The notes beneath the pieces were generated by a model. That model had not been told where the DNA came from and searched no databases. It saw nothing but the letters and a program-made list of their open reading frames with translations. A stretch of 23,140 nucleotides of DNA from contig CAYQDO010000014.1 of assembly GCA_964416365.1 (NCBI GenBank), positions 1 to 23,140 of the forward strand. Direction: 5' to 3'. A program made the position numbers and the translations under genes. The stretch is from DUUS01 sp964416365. Lineage in GTDB: Bacteria; Bacillota_I; Bacilli_A; RF39; UBA660. This document shows, piece by piece, positions 13,699-22,633 of this stretch. Positions within the stretch are counted from its first letter, which is position 1. Each line of letters begins with the position of its first letter.

Positions 13699-16025
13699 TT
13701 GTTTTTCCATTTAAAGTTAGCAACTTCTGGAATATCGACACCATTTTCTCTAATATATTTTTCGTGATATCTTAAAGTATCTAGACATTTTTTAGTTAAA
13801 TCTTCTTCTTTTAGAGGAGAAACATTTACATATTTTAAAACATCTAAAACCAAATGATATCGATCAATTTTATTTTGTACTCTCATGTCAAATGGTGTTG
13901 TAATTGTACCTTCTTCAATATATCCTTGAACATGAAGATTTTGATTAGTACGTTTATAAGTTAATTGATGGATTAAGTCTGGATAACCATGGAAAGCAAA
14001 GATAATTGGTTTATCCTTAGTAAATAACCCTTCATATTCTTCATCAGTTAATCCATGTGGATGTTGTTCATTTGAAACTAGTTTCATTAAATCAACAACG
14101 TTTACCACTCTTACCTTTATTTCCGGAATATTATCTTTTAATATTTGCCTAGCTGCTAATACTTCTAATGTTGGGGTATCTCCGGCACAGGCCAAAACAA
14201 CATCCGGATTTTGATCACTGGCCCAGTTAAATATGCTAGCTCCTTTAGCACAATGAACTTTAGCTTCTTCAATACTTAACCACTGAGGCCTTTCATGTTT
14301 GGAAGCAACGATAACATTAATATAATTTTTAGTTCCTATGCAGTGATGGAATGTTGATAATAGAGTATTAGCATCAAATGGTAGATAGATTCTAATTATA
14401 TCCGGTTTTTTAGTTACTAAATGATTTAAAAAACCAGGGTTTTGATGGGTATATCCGTTGTGGTCTTGTTGCCAGCAATGACTTGTTAAGATATAGTTTA
14501 AAGAAGCTATATCTTTACGCCAAGAAATGTCATTACACATTTTTAGCCATTTAGCATGTTGAGAAGCCATAGAATCTATGGTTCGAATAAATGCTTCATA
14601 ACTGTGAAAGAAACCATGTCTCCCTGTTAATAAATACCCTTCAAGCATTCCTTCACACAAGTGTTCAGATAAGATACTATCTATAACAGCTCCATCACTA
14701 GCTAAAAATTCATCATAATCATAGGTGATCCCATTGAATTTACGATTTGTCACTTCAAAAACTGCACCTAATCTATTAGATAAAGCTTCATCTGGTCCGA
14801 ATATTTTAAAGTTATCTTTGTTATGGACGACAACTTCTCTAACATATTTGCCCAGAATAGTCATATCACTGGCATTTATAGATCCTGGTTCAGTGATTTT
14901 CAAACCATACGGTGTATAATCAGGTATATTTAATTCTTTTAGTAATAATCCTCCATTAGTATGAGGATTAGCACTCATTCGTTTATTATTCTTGGGAGCC
15001 ATTTCTCTTAAATAGCTAACTAAACGACCACTCTCATCAAACAAGTCATCAACTTTATAACTTTTCAACCATTTTTCTAATAAACTCAAATTATTCTTTG
15101 TCTCAACATTAGGAATAGGTACTTGATGAGCTCTGAAAGTGCCTTCAATAATTTTACCTTCAAATTCTTTAACGCCTGACCATCCTTTTGGAGTTCTTAA
15201 AACAATCATCGGCCAAACAGGTCTTTTACGGTTATTAGTAGCTTTAGCAGTATTCTTTATATTTTTAATTTCTAATATAATTTCATCCATTACTGCCATC
15301 ATCTTTTGATGCATTTCTTTTGGTTTTTCACCAGCTACTATATATGGATGATAACCCATTCCTTCAAAGTATTTAATTAATTCTTCTTCGGGAATACGAT
15401 CTAAAATCGTTGGGTTAGATATTTTATAACCATTTAAATGTAAGATAGGTAAAACAACTCCATCTTTAACAGGATCAATTAATTTATTAGCTTGCCATGA
15501 AGCGGCCAGGGGCCCGGTTTCGGCTTCTCCATCGCCAATCACACACGCTGCTATTAAACCAGGATTATCAAGTACTGCTCCATATGCATGGGAAAGACTA
15601 TAACCTAACTCTCCACCTTCATTAATTGAGCCAGGAACTTCCGGTGCAACATGACTTGAAGTTCCACCTGGAAAACTAAATAGCTTGCATAATCTGTTAA
15701 GGCCTTCTTCATCTTCTGTAATTTTTGGATAGATTTCTGAATAGGTTCCTTCCAAATAAGCATTAGTAATCATTGCTTGTCCACTATGACCAGGTCCCGA
15801 AACATATATCATATTTAAGTCATACTTATTAATAACGCGATTTAAATGTAAATAAATAAAATTTTGGCCCGGAGCACTTCCCCAATGCCCAATTAACTTT
15901 ACTTTAACATCTTCTTGTTTTAAAGGTCTCTTAAGTAAAGGATTATCTTTCAAATATATTTGGGCACACGATAAATAATTCTGAACACGAAAATACTCAT
16001 CCAACTTTTCTAATTCGGTTTTCAT
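13686..16025 (-). CDS. xfp: Phosphoketolase (xylulose-5-phosphate / fructose-6-phosphate)
   Basis: 779 aa, a complete member of the thiamine-diphosphate-dependent phosphoketolase family. It splits xylulose 5-phosphate with phosphate into acetyl phosphate and glyceraldehyde 3-phosphate; some members also use fructose 6-phosphate. Family signatures are exact: EGGELGY (136-142) and the cofactor region ending GDGE (164-167, then AETGPLA). GHWGSAPG (46-53) and SGPGHSGQA (76-84) are also typical. The enzyme would feed acetate kinase for ATP in a heterofermentative or pentose-using cell. ATG at 16025 follows AGGAGG at 6 nt. It stands alone, with a TATAAT (16053-16048) close upstream and terminators at both ends. 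Preference for one sugar phosphate cannot be judged here. Confidence 0.97.
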   Translation of the reverse strand: MKTELEKLDEYFRVQNYLSCAQIYLKDNPLLKRPLKQEDVKVKLIGHWGSAPGQNFIYLHLNRVINKYDLNMIYVSGPGHSGQAMITNAYLEGTYSEIYPKITEDEEGLNRLCKLFSFPGGTSSHVAPEVPGSINEGGELGYSLSHAYGAVLDNPGLIAACVIGDGEAETGPLAASWQANKLIDPVKDGVVLPILHLNGYKISNPTILDRIPEEELIKYFEGMGYHPYIVAGEKPKEMHQKMMAVMDEIILEIKNIKNTAKATNNRKRPVWPMIVLRTPKGWSGVKEFEGKIIEGTFRAHQVPIPNVETKNNLSLLEKWLKSYKVDDLFDESGRLVSYLREMAPKNNKRMSANPHTNGGLLLKELNIPDYTPYGLKITEPGSINASDMTILGKYVREVVVHNKDNFKIFGPDEALSNRLGAVFEVTNRKFNGITYDYDEFLASDGAVIDSILSEHLCEGMLEGYLLTGRHGFFHSYEAFIRTIDSMASQHAKWLKMCNDISWRKDIASLNYILTSHCWQQDHNGYTHQNPGFLNHLVTKKPDIIRIYLPFDANTLLSTFHHCIGTKNYINVIVASKHERPQWLSIEEAKVHCAKGASIFNWASDQNPDVVLACAGDTPTLEVLAARQILKDNIPEIKVRVVNVVDLMKLVSNEQHPHGLTDEEYEGLFTKDKPIIFAFHGYPDLIHQLTYKRTNQNLHVQGYIEEGTITTPFDMRVQNKIDRYHLVLDVLKYVNVSPLKEEDLTKKCLDTLRYHEKYIRENGVDIPEVANFKWKNKKNT

Positions 16026-16047
16026 TAGAAACCTCCTCTATTATCTA

Positions 16048-16053
16048 ATTATA
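16048..16053 (-). promoter_or_regulatory. Probable -10 of the phosphoketolase promoter
   Basis: TATAAT on the minus strand, 23 nt before the start codon. No clear -35; TG precedes it directly, without the usual one-base gap. Confidence 0.4.
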
Positions 16054-16069
16054 CAATAAAGCATGCAAT

Positions 16070-16099
16070 AAAAAAAGGATAATTATGTCATTATCCTTT
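16070..16099 (-). terminator. Intrinsic terminator of the large exporter operon
   Basis: Read on the minus strand: AAAGGATAAT (16099-16090), 6-nt loop, ATTATCCTTT (16083-16074), then a T-run. It insulates the phosphoketolase promoter from the exporter operon. Confidence 0.88.
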
Positions 16100-16106
16100 C
16101 TTGACA

Positions 16107-18569
16107 TTAATCTAAATCATGTCTTGCTAATATTTGAGCTGGTGTCTTTCTTAAAGTATTAAATACTGGAATTAAACCAACAATTAAATTAAAAATATAA
16201 CATAAAGCAACAGCACAACCGATTACCATCGGATTTAGCTTAAATATGTTCTTAAAGTAATCAATTTCTCTTAAGACATAGATAATATAAGCCATTAAAG
16301 CTATACCTGATAGACAAGCTAAAGTGGTAATAGCAATTATTTCTCCCCTAAACATCTTATATATATCGCTTTTCTTAACTCCTATTGCTCTAAAGATACC
16401 AATTTCCTTAATTCTAGATAAGAAAGAAGAGCGAATCATTAAGAATATTTCTACTAAGGAAATTCCTATTATTACGCCGGACACCACCAAAGTACTAATT
16501 ACAGAACTTTTTATATTTTCCTTATATTCTTTCTTAGCATTCTCATAAGCATCTTTAATATTTAAACCTAATTCTCTGAACGATGCTAGACCTAATTCTT
16601 TATCTTTAGGATAAATAGTTATATTCTCTGATTTGTTAATAAGGTCATATTTTAAAGTATTAGGACTTATCAAATAATAATTTTCATCACCTTGATAATA
16701 ACCTACTACTTTTAACTTCTGATTATTAATCTTATAATCGATTGTCTTATTTAATGGCATCGAGTATCTATTTTCATAATTGACGATTACTTCATAATCT
16801 TTTTCTGGCCATCTACCTTTTTTCAACGTTAATTTTTCTTTAACTAAATTATAGTCTAAATAAGTGATATTATCGCCTACTCCTGGTTCAGCTATAGATT
16901 TATCTGATACAAACCATGCTCTGCCATCATATACTTGATAATCATCTTTTGTATTGGCAATAATATTCATAAGCTGGTTATCTTTTGCATAAATAGAAGG
17001 ACTTTGTAAATCTGTTAGTCCAACAACCTTAAATGAATCCATATTACTGATGGTTACATCTCGATTAAGAAGTTGTTCTTCAGCTACTATTCCTGCTTGT
17101 TGAGCCATCATATTATCAAATAAATTTTTTACAACCATTTTATCAATAACAATTTCATAATCATTTTCCGGAAGTCTACCATATATAAGATTATCAGTAT
17201 TTATCATTTTAGTACTTGTTAATGACCCAGTAATGTTTTGACTAGCATTAATAGTTTGATAATAATCATCAAAAGTAATTCCAAATGTTACGGTAGAATT
17301 ACCTGGTAACAGGTAATCAACACTTTCATTTTTTTCGTAACTTAAATAATCATCCACTTTAATATTAGTCATAATTAATTGTAAATAATTTTTGTTATAT
17401 TTAACAAAATCAGAATCTTCAAGATTTAATGCCCCGAAAATTCTTGATAATGAAAACAAGATAAATACACTTGAAGCAAAAAAACCTAAAAGTAATAACT
17501 TGCGTAAAAAACTATAATCAAAAATTTTCTTAAAACCATTAATTATTAACGTAAAGATATTTAAAATTGAACTGTAACGTTTTTTCATATTCTTATCAAT
17601 AATTTCCGAAAAATTAAATTCATATTTTTGATAAACACTTTTATCAATTTTACGATAATGATCATTTATTAATTCAATACCAGAATTATCATCTATAACT
17701 TGAATCTTTTCAAAAGAATTACTGTGAATATAATAATTACCATTTCTAACAATGATGTCCAAAGAAATTTTTTCTTTACCATCAGAATAGAATTCTACAT
17801 TGATATTTTCTTTATTAATAACATCATGATTTTTAAAATCTTTTAAATAAATGTTGTTTTCAATTGTATAATCTAAAGCTCCATCGTGTTCATTAATGCG
17901 GTCAGATTCTATTTCACCATCTCTAATTTCAATAATACGAGATGAATAGAACTCAGCTAGTTCTCTTTCATGAGTAACTAGAATTACCAAACGTTTCTTG
18001 GAAATTGACTTAATAATATTCATTATTTCCAATGTGTTTTTAGAATCTAAGTTTCCAGTAGGCTCATCGGCTATAATAATATCAGGATCTTTGACTATTG
18101 CCCTAGCTATGCCAACTCTTTGTCTTTCACCGCCAGATAGCATATTAGCGTAGCGATTACGATAACGATAAATATTTAGGGTTTCTAATACATAATTAAC
18201 TCTTTTTTTAATTTCTTTTTTATCTTTAATACCAACCATTTTTAATACTAAAGCGACATTATCAAAAACCGTCATATTATCAACTAGTTTATAATCTTGA
18301 AAGATATAACCAATATTTAAATTTCTAATTTTATCTATTTTATAAGCACTTCTTTTGGTTATTCTTTGACCATCAACAAATATTTTACCGGCATTTACTT
18401 TATCTAAGCCCCCGATAACATTTAATAATGTGGTTTTACCACAACCAGATGGTCCTAAAAGAGCAACAAGACCTGTTTTATCAAAATGTAAAGTTGTATT
18501 GTTAATAACATGTATTTCATTTTTCTTGTGACGATTGAAATATTTATTTACTTTTTCCAGTCTTATCAT
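16107..18569 (-). CDS. MacB/FtsX-type ABC exporter, ATPase-permease fusion (second)
   Basis: 820 aa. An N-terminal ATPase has Walker A GPSGCGKT (39-46), Q91, signature LSGGE (144-148), Walker B IIIADE (164-169) and His 200, in the LolD/MacB style (ADEPTGNLDS). A cytoplasmic linker (about 225-350) leads to membrane helix 1 (about 357-375), a roughly 300-residue extracytoplasmic domain, and an FtsX-type domain with three helices (about 686-708, 742-764, 780-803). This is the MacB topology, longer than the usual roughly 650 residues. Such proteins move peptides, lipoproteins or antimicrobial compounds, or transmit mechanical force to wall hydrolases. ATG at 18569 directly follows the stop of the upstream gene, with GAGGTGA before it, so the two are coupled. 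Confidence 0.92.
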   Translation of the reverse strand: MIRLEKVNKYFNRHKKNEIHVINNTTLHFDKTGLVALLGPSGCGKTTLLNVIGGLDKVNAGKIFVDGQRITKRSAYKIDKIRNLNIGYIFQDYKLVDNMTVFDNVALVLKMVGIKDKKEIKKRVNYVLETLNIYRYRNRYANMLSGGERQRVGIARAIVKDPDIIIADEPTGNLDSKNTLEIMNIIKSISKKRLVILVTHERELAEFYSSRIIEIRDGEIESDRINEHDGALDYTIENNIYLKDFKNHDVINKENINVEFYSDGKEKISLDIIVRNGNYYIHSNSFEKIQVIDDNSGIELINDHYRKIDKSVYQKYEFNFSEIIDKNMKKRYSSILNIFTLIINGFKKIFDYSFLRKLLLLGFFASSVFILFSLSRIFGALNLEDSDFVKYNKNYLQLIMTNIKVDDYLSYEKNESVDYLLPGNSTVTFGITFDDYYQTINASQNITGSLTSTKMINTDNLIYGRLPENDYEIVIDKMVVKNLFDNMMAQQAGIVAEEQLLNRDVTISNMDSFKVVGLTDLQSPSIYAKDNQLMNIIANTKDDYQVYDGRAWFVSDKSIAEPGVGDNITYLDYNLVKEKLTLKKGRWPEKDYEVIVNYENRYSMPLNKTIDYKINNQKLKVVGYYQGDENYYLISPNTLKYDLINKSENITIYPKDKELGLASFRELGLNIKDAYENAKKEYKENIKSSVISTLVVSGVIIGISLVEIFLMIRSSFLSRIKEIGIFRAIGVKKSDIYKMFRGEIIAITTLACLSGIALMAYIIYVLREIDYFKNIFKLNPMVIGCAVALCYIFNLIVGLIPVFNTLRKTPAQILARHDLD

Positions 18570-20783
18570 CTAAATCACCTCATTAAATGTCTTCATAGCA
18601 GATTTTTTAAAAATACTCTTAGAAAACTTGCTAGATATTAGTTCTGTCATAAGTATCAAGATAATATAAATTAAAATATAGTCTCTTAGTGATATATAAG
18701 TCATTAGATCCTTAATATAAGGTAAATTAAACACACCGTAATGTACTAACCATAAGAAACCAATAATGATTGTATAAGCTAAGTTGGAAACAGTTAATAA
18801 TTCAATATCTAAAAGTTGTTTGCTAACCTTTTTAGATGCTCCTAAAATTCTGATTGTAGTAAAATATATATTACGTGATTTTAATATTATCTTAATAATA
18901 AAGTAAGATATAAAGAACATAACTATTATTAAAACTATGGTTACTACAACTTGCATAATTCTCAGTACTTGACTAATACCTTCATCCCAATTAGCTAAAG
19001 TATCTTTAATTAACAAAGTTTTGTATCCTAAATCTTGTAATTCTTTATCTGTAGAATCAATTTTTTTAACATCTTTTACAAATACAGAGCTTTGGAAATA
19101 ATTGCTATTAAATAATTCTTGGTAATCATCTGGGTTAACAAAGATTTTTCCATTTTGTTCATCATATTTTTTTAAACCAGTAAGACTAGTAAAATTATTT
19201 TTACTATATGTTCTAGTTATTTTAACATCTTTAGATAGTTCATAGTACATATTAGAGTTTGTTATTGATATTGTTTTATTCCGACATGAATAATTTGAAC
19301 AAAGATAATCTAAATCCCCACTAGCATACGCTGCCCCTTTGGAAACGTTTTCATTAGGTTCAATCTGCATATATGTATTCCAGATTTCAGATTTATATTT
19401 TTTACCCGATAAAGTAAATTCTATCGAACTATAATAATTATCAGCAATATCCCTAACTACTTGTAAAATGCCATTGCTACAGTAGAAATTATATTGATTA
19501 ACATCTTCATATTTAATACCAACGATACGATATGAACCAATAAATTCATTTTTATACATGTTTTGTAATTGAAAACTATTTTCTAAAATTTGATTAGCCA
19601 TTTGTGAAATATAATAATCATCCTTGTTTCCTGCTAGGATTATTTCATTCTCATTTTGGGATAATCTTCCTACATCTACTGTACCGGTAAATCTATTAAT
19701 ATCTTTAACATTCCCGTATAAATATAGATTAGTTCCTTCATTAACAAAAGAAATTGAATTATCCAAAAGTAAATCATCTTTTACTACATAATCTATGTTA
19801 ATTAGTTTATTAATCTTTTCATAATCTTCATCTGTAAAATATGATTTATCATTTTTTTGTAAAACAATTCTACGATCATCGATATTTTGGAAATAATTAT
19901 TAAATCCTATCTTCCCACTTTCATAATCAGCTTTTTTAAATGATGAATATTCCGCTAGTAGTGCGGCAACAACAAAGAAATATACTAAAAACATTAGTAA
20001 AAACTTGGGAATAATATTAAAAGTATTTCTTAATCCTAATCTTAATTTACTAAAGAATGAAATATTCGCATATTTACTTGCTTCTGGAACTATATCTTGA
20101 TTAGCTTTTACTAAAACTTTATCTTCAATAATGCGTCCGTCATGCATCTTAATTTTTCTAGTCGAATACTCTTCAACTTGTTCATAATTATGAGTAACAA
20201 TAATTACGAGCTTATCTTTCGAAATCTTATGTAATATCTCTATGACGCTTTTAGCTGAACGACTATCCAGATTACCAGTTGGCTCATCAGCAATAATTAT
20301 TGGTGTTTCCTTAGCTAAAGCTCTAGCTATAGCTACACGTTGTTTCTGACCACCAGATAATTTAGAAACTTTAGTTCTACGGAAGCGATATAAATCTACT
20401 TCTTTTAAAATACTATTAATTTTCTCTTTAATATCTTTTTTCTTATATCCATTAATAAGTAATACTAGCTCAACATTTTGATAAACAGTATAACTATTAA
20501 CTAAATTGAAATTTTGAAATATATTACCAATATATTTCTTTCGATAATCTTCAAAATCAGCTTCAGTATAATGACTGGTTTCAACACCATTAATATACAT
20601 CTCGCCTTCTTCATAAGAATCCATACCTGATAAAACATTTAATAATGTTGATTTACCACTACCAGATTCCCCGGTAATAACAACAAATTCACCAAGTTTG
20701 AATTCGACACTTACTTTAGTAAAGCCTGCCGAAATAATACCTTTGTTATAGTAAAATTTTGATACGTCTTTAAGCTTTAGCAT
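18570..20783 (-). CDS. MacB/FtsX-type ABC exporter, ATPase-permease fusion (first)
   Basis: 737 aa, same design as the following gene: Walker A GESGSGKST (38-46), Q90, signature LSGGQ (142-146), Walker B with D166-E167 and His 198, then a membrane helix (about 262-285), a large extracytoplasmic region and a C-terminal three-helix FtsX domain. The two proteins differ in their outer regions and probably form one heterodimeric transporter. I start at the ATG at 20783 rather than 20795: the predicted transcription start near 20802 would leave the upstream ATG almost leaderless, and the shorter form begins MLKLKDVSKFYY like other ABC ATPases. It is divergent from the thioester-like/sortase pair, which suggests a related surface function. 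Confidence 0.9.
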   Translation of the reverse strand: MLKLKDVSKFYYNKGIISAGFTKVSVEFKLGEFVVITGESGSGKSTLLNVLSGMDSYEEGEMYINGVETSHYTEADFEDYRKKYIGNIFQNFNLVNSYTVYQNVELVLLINGYKKKDIKEKINSILKEVDLYRFRRTKVSKLSGGQKQRVAIARALAKETPIIIADEPTGNLDSRSAKSVIEILHKISKDKLVIIVTHNYEQVEEYSTRKIKMHDGRIIEDKVLVKANQDIVPEASKYANISFFSKLRLGLRNTFNIIPKFLLMFLVYFFVVAALLAEYSSFKKADYESGKIGFNNYFQNIDDRRIVLQKNDKSYFTDEDYEKINKLINIDYVVKDDLLLDNSISFVNEGTNLYLYGNVKDINRFTGTVDVGRLSQNENEIILAGNKDDYYISQMANQILENSFQLQNMYKNEFIGSYRIVGIKYEDVNQYNFYCSNGILQVVRDIADNYYSSIEFTLSGKKYKSEIWNTYMQIEPNENVSKGAAYASGDLDYLCSNYSCRNKTISITNSNMYYELSKDVKITRTYSKNNFTSLTGLKKYDEQNGKIFVNPDDYQELFNSNYFQSSVFVKDVKKIDSTDKELQDLGYKTLLIKDTLANWDEGISQVLRIMQVVVTIVLIIVMFFISYFIIKIILKSRNIYFTTIRILGASKKVSKQLLDIELLTVSNLAYTIIIGFLWLVHYGVFNLPYIKDLMTYISLRDYILIYIILILMTELISSKFSKSIFKKSAMKTFNEVI

Positions 20784-20808
20784 TAAATACACCATCCCTA
20801 TATATTAT

Positions 20809-20817
20809 ATTATAACA
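20809..20817 (-). promoter_or_regulatory. Extended -10 promoter of the large exporter operon
   Basis: TGTTATAAT on the minus strand, in the roughly 100-nt divergent region shared with the surface-protein gene at 20887. Confidence 0.6.
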
Positions 20818-20886
20818 TGTCCTATTCTATCTCAAAAGTAAAAAAGGATATTAAAAGCTTTTTTACAATGTATTATTACAGGAGGG

Positions 20887-22122
20887 ATGAATATCAAAAA
20901 AACTATCATTACTTTTATTCTTTTTTTATGTTTATTTTCACCTTCAAAAGTAAAAGCATCGGAATATGAAGAGTATATTACCTTGGAAGAAACTAATACT
21001 CATTTTAAAGTTGAAACTGTTGATAATCAAAGTTTTACATTTCAAGGAGAATTTTTAACAAGGGCTTCAGATGGACAATGGGTATATTCTCTTAATCCTC
21101 AAACATCCGTAAGAAAAAAATTATTCTATGGTTATGAAGAAAACAATTTAATATCCGAAAACGTATGGAATAAAATAATTTTACTCGCCTACTATGGGTA
21201 TAATTATCTTAATCATAATGATTTACGTTGGTATTTTGTAACTCAATTATTAATATGGAAAGAAGTAAACCCAGAATGGAACATATATTTTATTGATCAG
21301 CGGTTCAAAAAAGATATTACTTATACATATGAATCAGAAATTCAAGAATTATATAATTTAGTTGATCATCATAATACCATTCCTTTATTTGATAAATATA
21401 ATTATCAAGTTTCAATTAATGAATCAGCCAATTTAATTGATCAAAAAAATATTTTAAACAAATTTGATGTTAATATTCCAGATAAGATTGGTATTGTTAT
21501 TAAAGAAAATAATATTACTATTAATCCCTTAGATTTTGGCAATTATGAAATAAAGTTTTATAAAAATTTTGATAATTACCAAGATAGCCCTATTCTATAT
21601 GTTAATGGGCCTAATTTAGTAATGGCCGTGGGGAAACTTCCTGACGTTTCTACAAAAATTAACCTTAATATCCATGCTGGTAAAATATCTATACAAAGCA
21701 ATAAACCCAATAACATTTATCAAACCTTTGATGAGGAAAATTATTTAATTGAAGAAATAACTACAGATGAAAATGGCTTTGCCGAAAGTAATTATATGCC
21801 TAAATACGGTAGATACTATTTATTAGATCAAAATGAGCAGAAATATCATTTTGAAATCAATGCAGATAATTTAAATCAATTAGTTGTTATTAATACCAAC
21901 GAGGAAGAAGAGGAATATATTCAACCAGTGCAAGAGGAAAAAAAAGTGGAAATAATAAGTCCCGAACAAAATGAAATTAAAGAAGAAACTAAAGAAAAGA
22001 AAAAAAATGATATAGAATATATTGAAATAAAAGTACCGGTTACCGGTAAAAATATATTTAAAACATATAAGTATCAAAAATACTTTATAACTAAATATTA
22101 TGAGAAAAAAAAGAAATATTAA
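20887..22122 (+). CDS. Thioester-domain-like surface protein with Ser in place of the thioester Cys
   Basis: 411 aa. A signal peptide (about 1-24) precedes a domain resembling the Gram-positive thioester adhesin domain (TED, TQxA). TQLLIW (119-124) matches the Gln motif, but the usual YC(I/L)(D/N)P is VYSLNP (66-71) with Ser 68 where Cys should be. A beta-rich, Cna B-like stalk follows to about 335, then a Glu/Lys-rich linker (about 336-375). Near the end VPVTG (383-387) resembles a sortase motif, but the next 24 residues are Lys/Tyr-rich with no hydrophobic helix. The ATG at 20887 abuts GGAGGG with no spacer, which is unusual; no better ATG or GTG start is in frame nearby. The gene overlaps the sortase gene by 23 nt. 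Confidence 0.8.
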   Translation: MNIKKTIITFILFLCLFSPSKVKASEYEEYITLEETNTHFKVETVDNQSFTFQGEFLTRASDGQWVYSLNPQTSVRKKLFYGYEENNLISENVWNKIILLAYYGYNYLNHNDLRWYFVTQLLIWKEVNPEWNIYFIDQRFKKDITYTYESEIQELYNLVDHHNTIPLFDKYNYQVSINESANLIDQKNILNKFDVNIPDKIGIVIKENNITINPLDFGNYEIKFYKNFDNYQDSPILYVNGPNLVMAVGKLPDVSTKINLNIHAGKISIQSNKPNNIYQTFDEENYLIEEITTDENGFAESNYMPKYGRYYLLDQNEQKYHFEINADNLNQLVVINTNEEEEEYIQPVQEEKKVEIISPEQNEIKEETKEKKKNDIEYIEIKVPVTGKNIFKTYKYQKYFITKYYEKKKKY

Positions 22123-22633
22123 TTTATTATTATGCGTAATTATTTTAAATTTATTCATAAATACTAAAAACAATGTTAATAATCAAATGGTTATTAACAT
22201 TAAATCTGCTGAATATAATCATTCTATTCCTATAAATAATACATACTTTGCTAAATTAGAAATTCCGGTTATCAACCTAGAAGAATATTTAGTTTCTATC
22301 AATAATAAAAACAATAACATTAATAAAAACATTGAAATACTATTTCCTTCTAAAATGCCAAACATATCAAACAGTACATTAATTTTAGCTGCCCATTCCG
22401 GTAATAGTAAAGTATCTTATTTTAAAGATTTAGATAAATTACAATTAAATGATATGTCTAAAATCTACTATAGAAATAATATTTATATTTATAAAGTAGT
22501 TAAAATAGATAGGCAAAATAAAAATGGTTATATAACCATTCCTAAAATTAAAAATAAATCAATATTAATTCTTACGACCTGTGATCAAAAAGATAAAAGT
22601 AAACAATTAGTAATAACCTTAAAACTAATTTAA
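22100..22633 (+). CDS. Sortase-family transpeptidase lacking the usual Arg
   Basis: 177 aa. An N-terminal hydrophobic segment (about 7-21) acts as membrane anchor. The sortase core includes KLEIPVINL (52-60), catalytic His 99 in LILAAHSG and Cys 161 in LILTTCD. The third catalytic residue, an Arg in the last beta strand (R-[LI]-V-V pattern), is not there: the strand reads SKQLVITLKLI, with Gln 169 at that place and no Arg anywhere after the Cys. The size and His/Cys motifs suggest a class D/E-like housekeeping or pilus-type sortase that would attach the upstream surface protein to the wall. ATG at 22100 has no clear ribosome-binding site, and the gene overlaps its neighbour, so translation is probably coupled. 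Confidence 0.83.
   Translation: MRKKRNINLLLCVIILNLFINTKNNVNNQMVINIKSAEYNHSIPINNTYFAKLEIPVINLEEYLVSINNKNNNINKNIEILFPSKMPNISNSTLILAAHSGNSKVSYFKDLDKLQLNDMSKIYYRNNIYIYKVVKIDRQNKNGYITIPKIKNKSILILTTCDQKDKSKQLVITLKLI

Noticed and set aside
16024..16049. Hairpin (ATTAGA / TCTAAT) around the phosphoketolase ribosome-binding site
   Set aside because: Only 6 bp, the site is in the loop, and the far arm overlaps the -10, so it would not be transcribed.
22033..22122. Frameshift hiding a normal hydrophobic anchor in the surface protein
   Set aside because: The other two frames across this stretch do not give a hydrophobic segment after VPVTG; the only hydrophobic run is the sortase's own N-terminus.
21880..22173. 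Minus-strand Phe/Ile-rich open frame opposite the adhesin-sortase junction
   Set aside because: It is the complement of Lys/Glu-rich codons; there is no start signal, and it covers two well-supported plus-strand genes.
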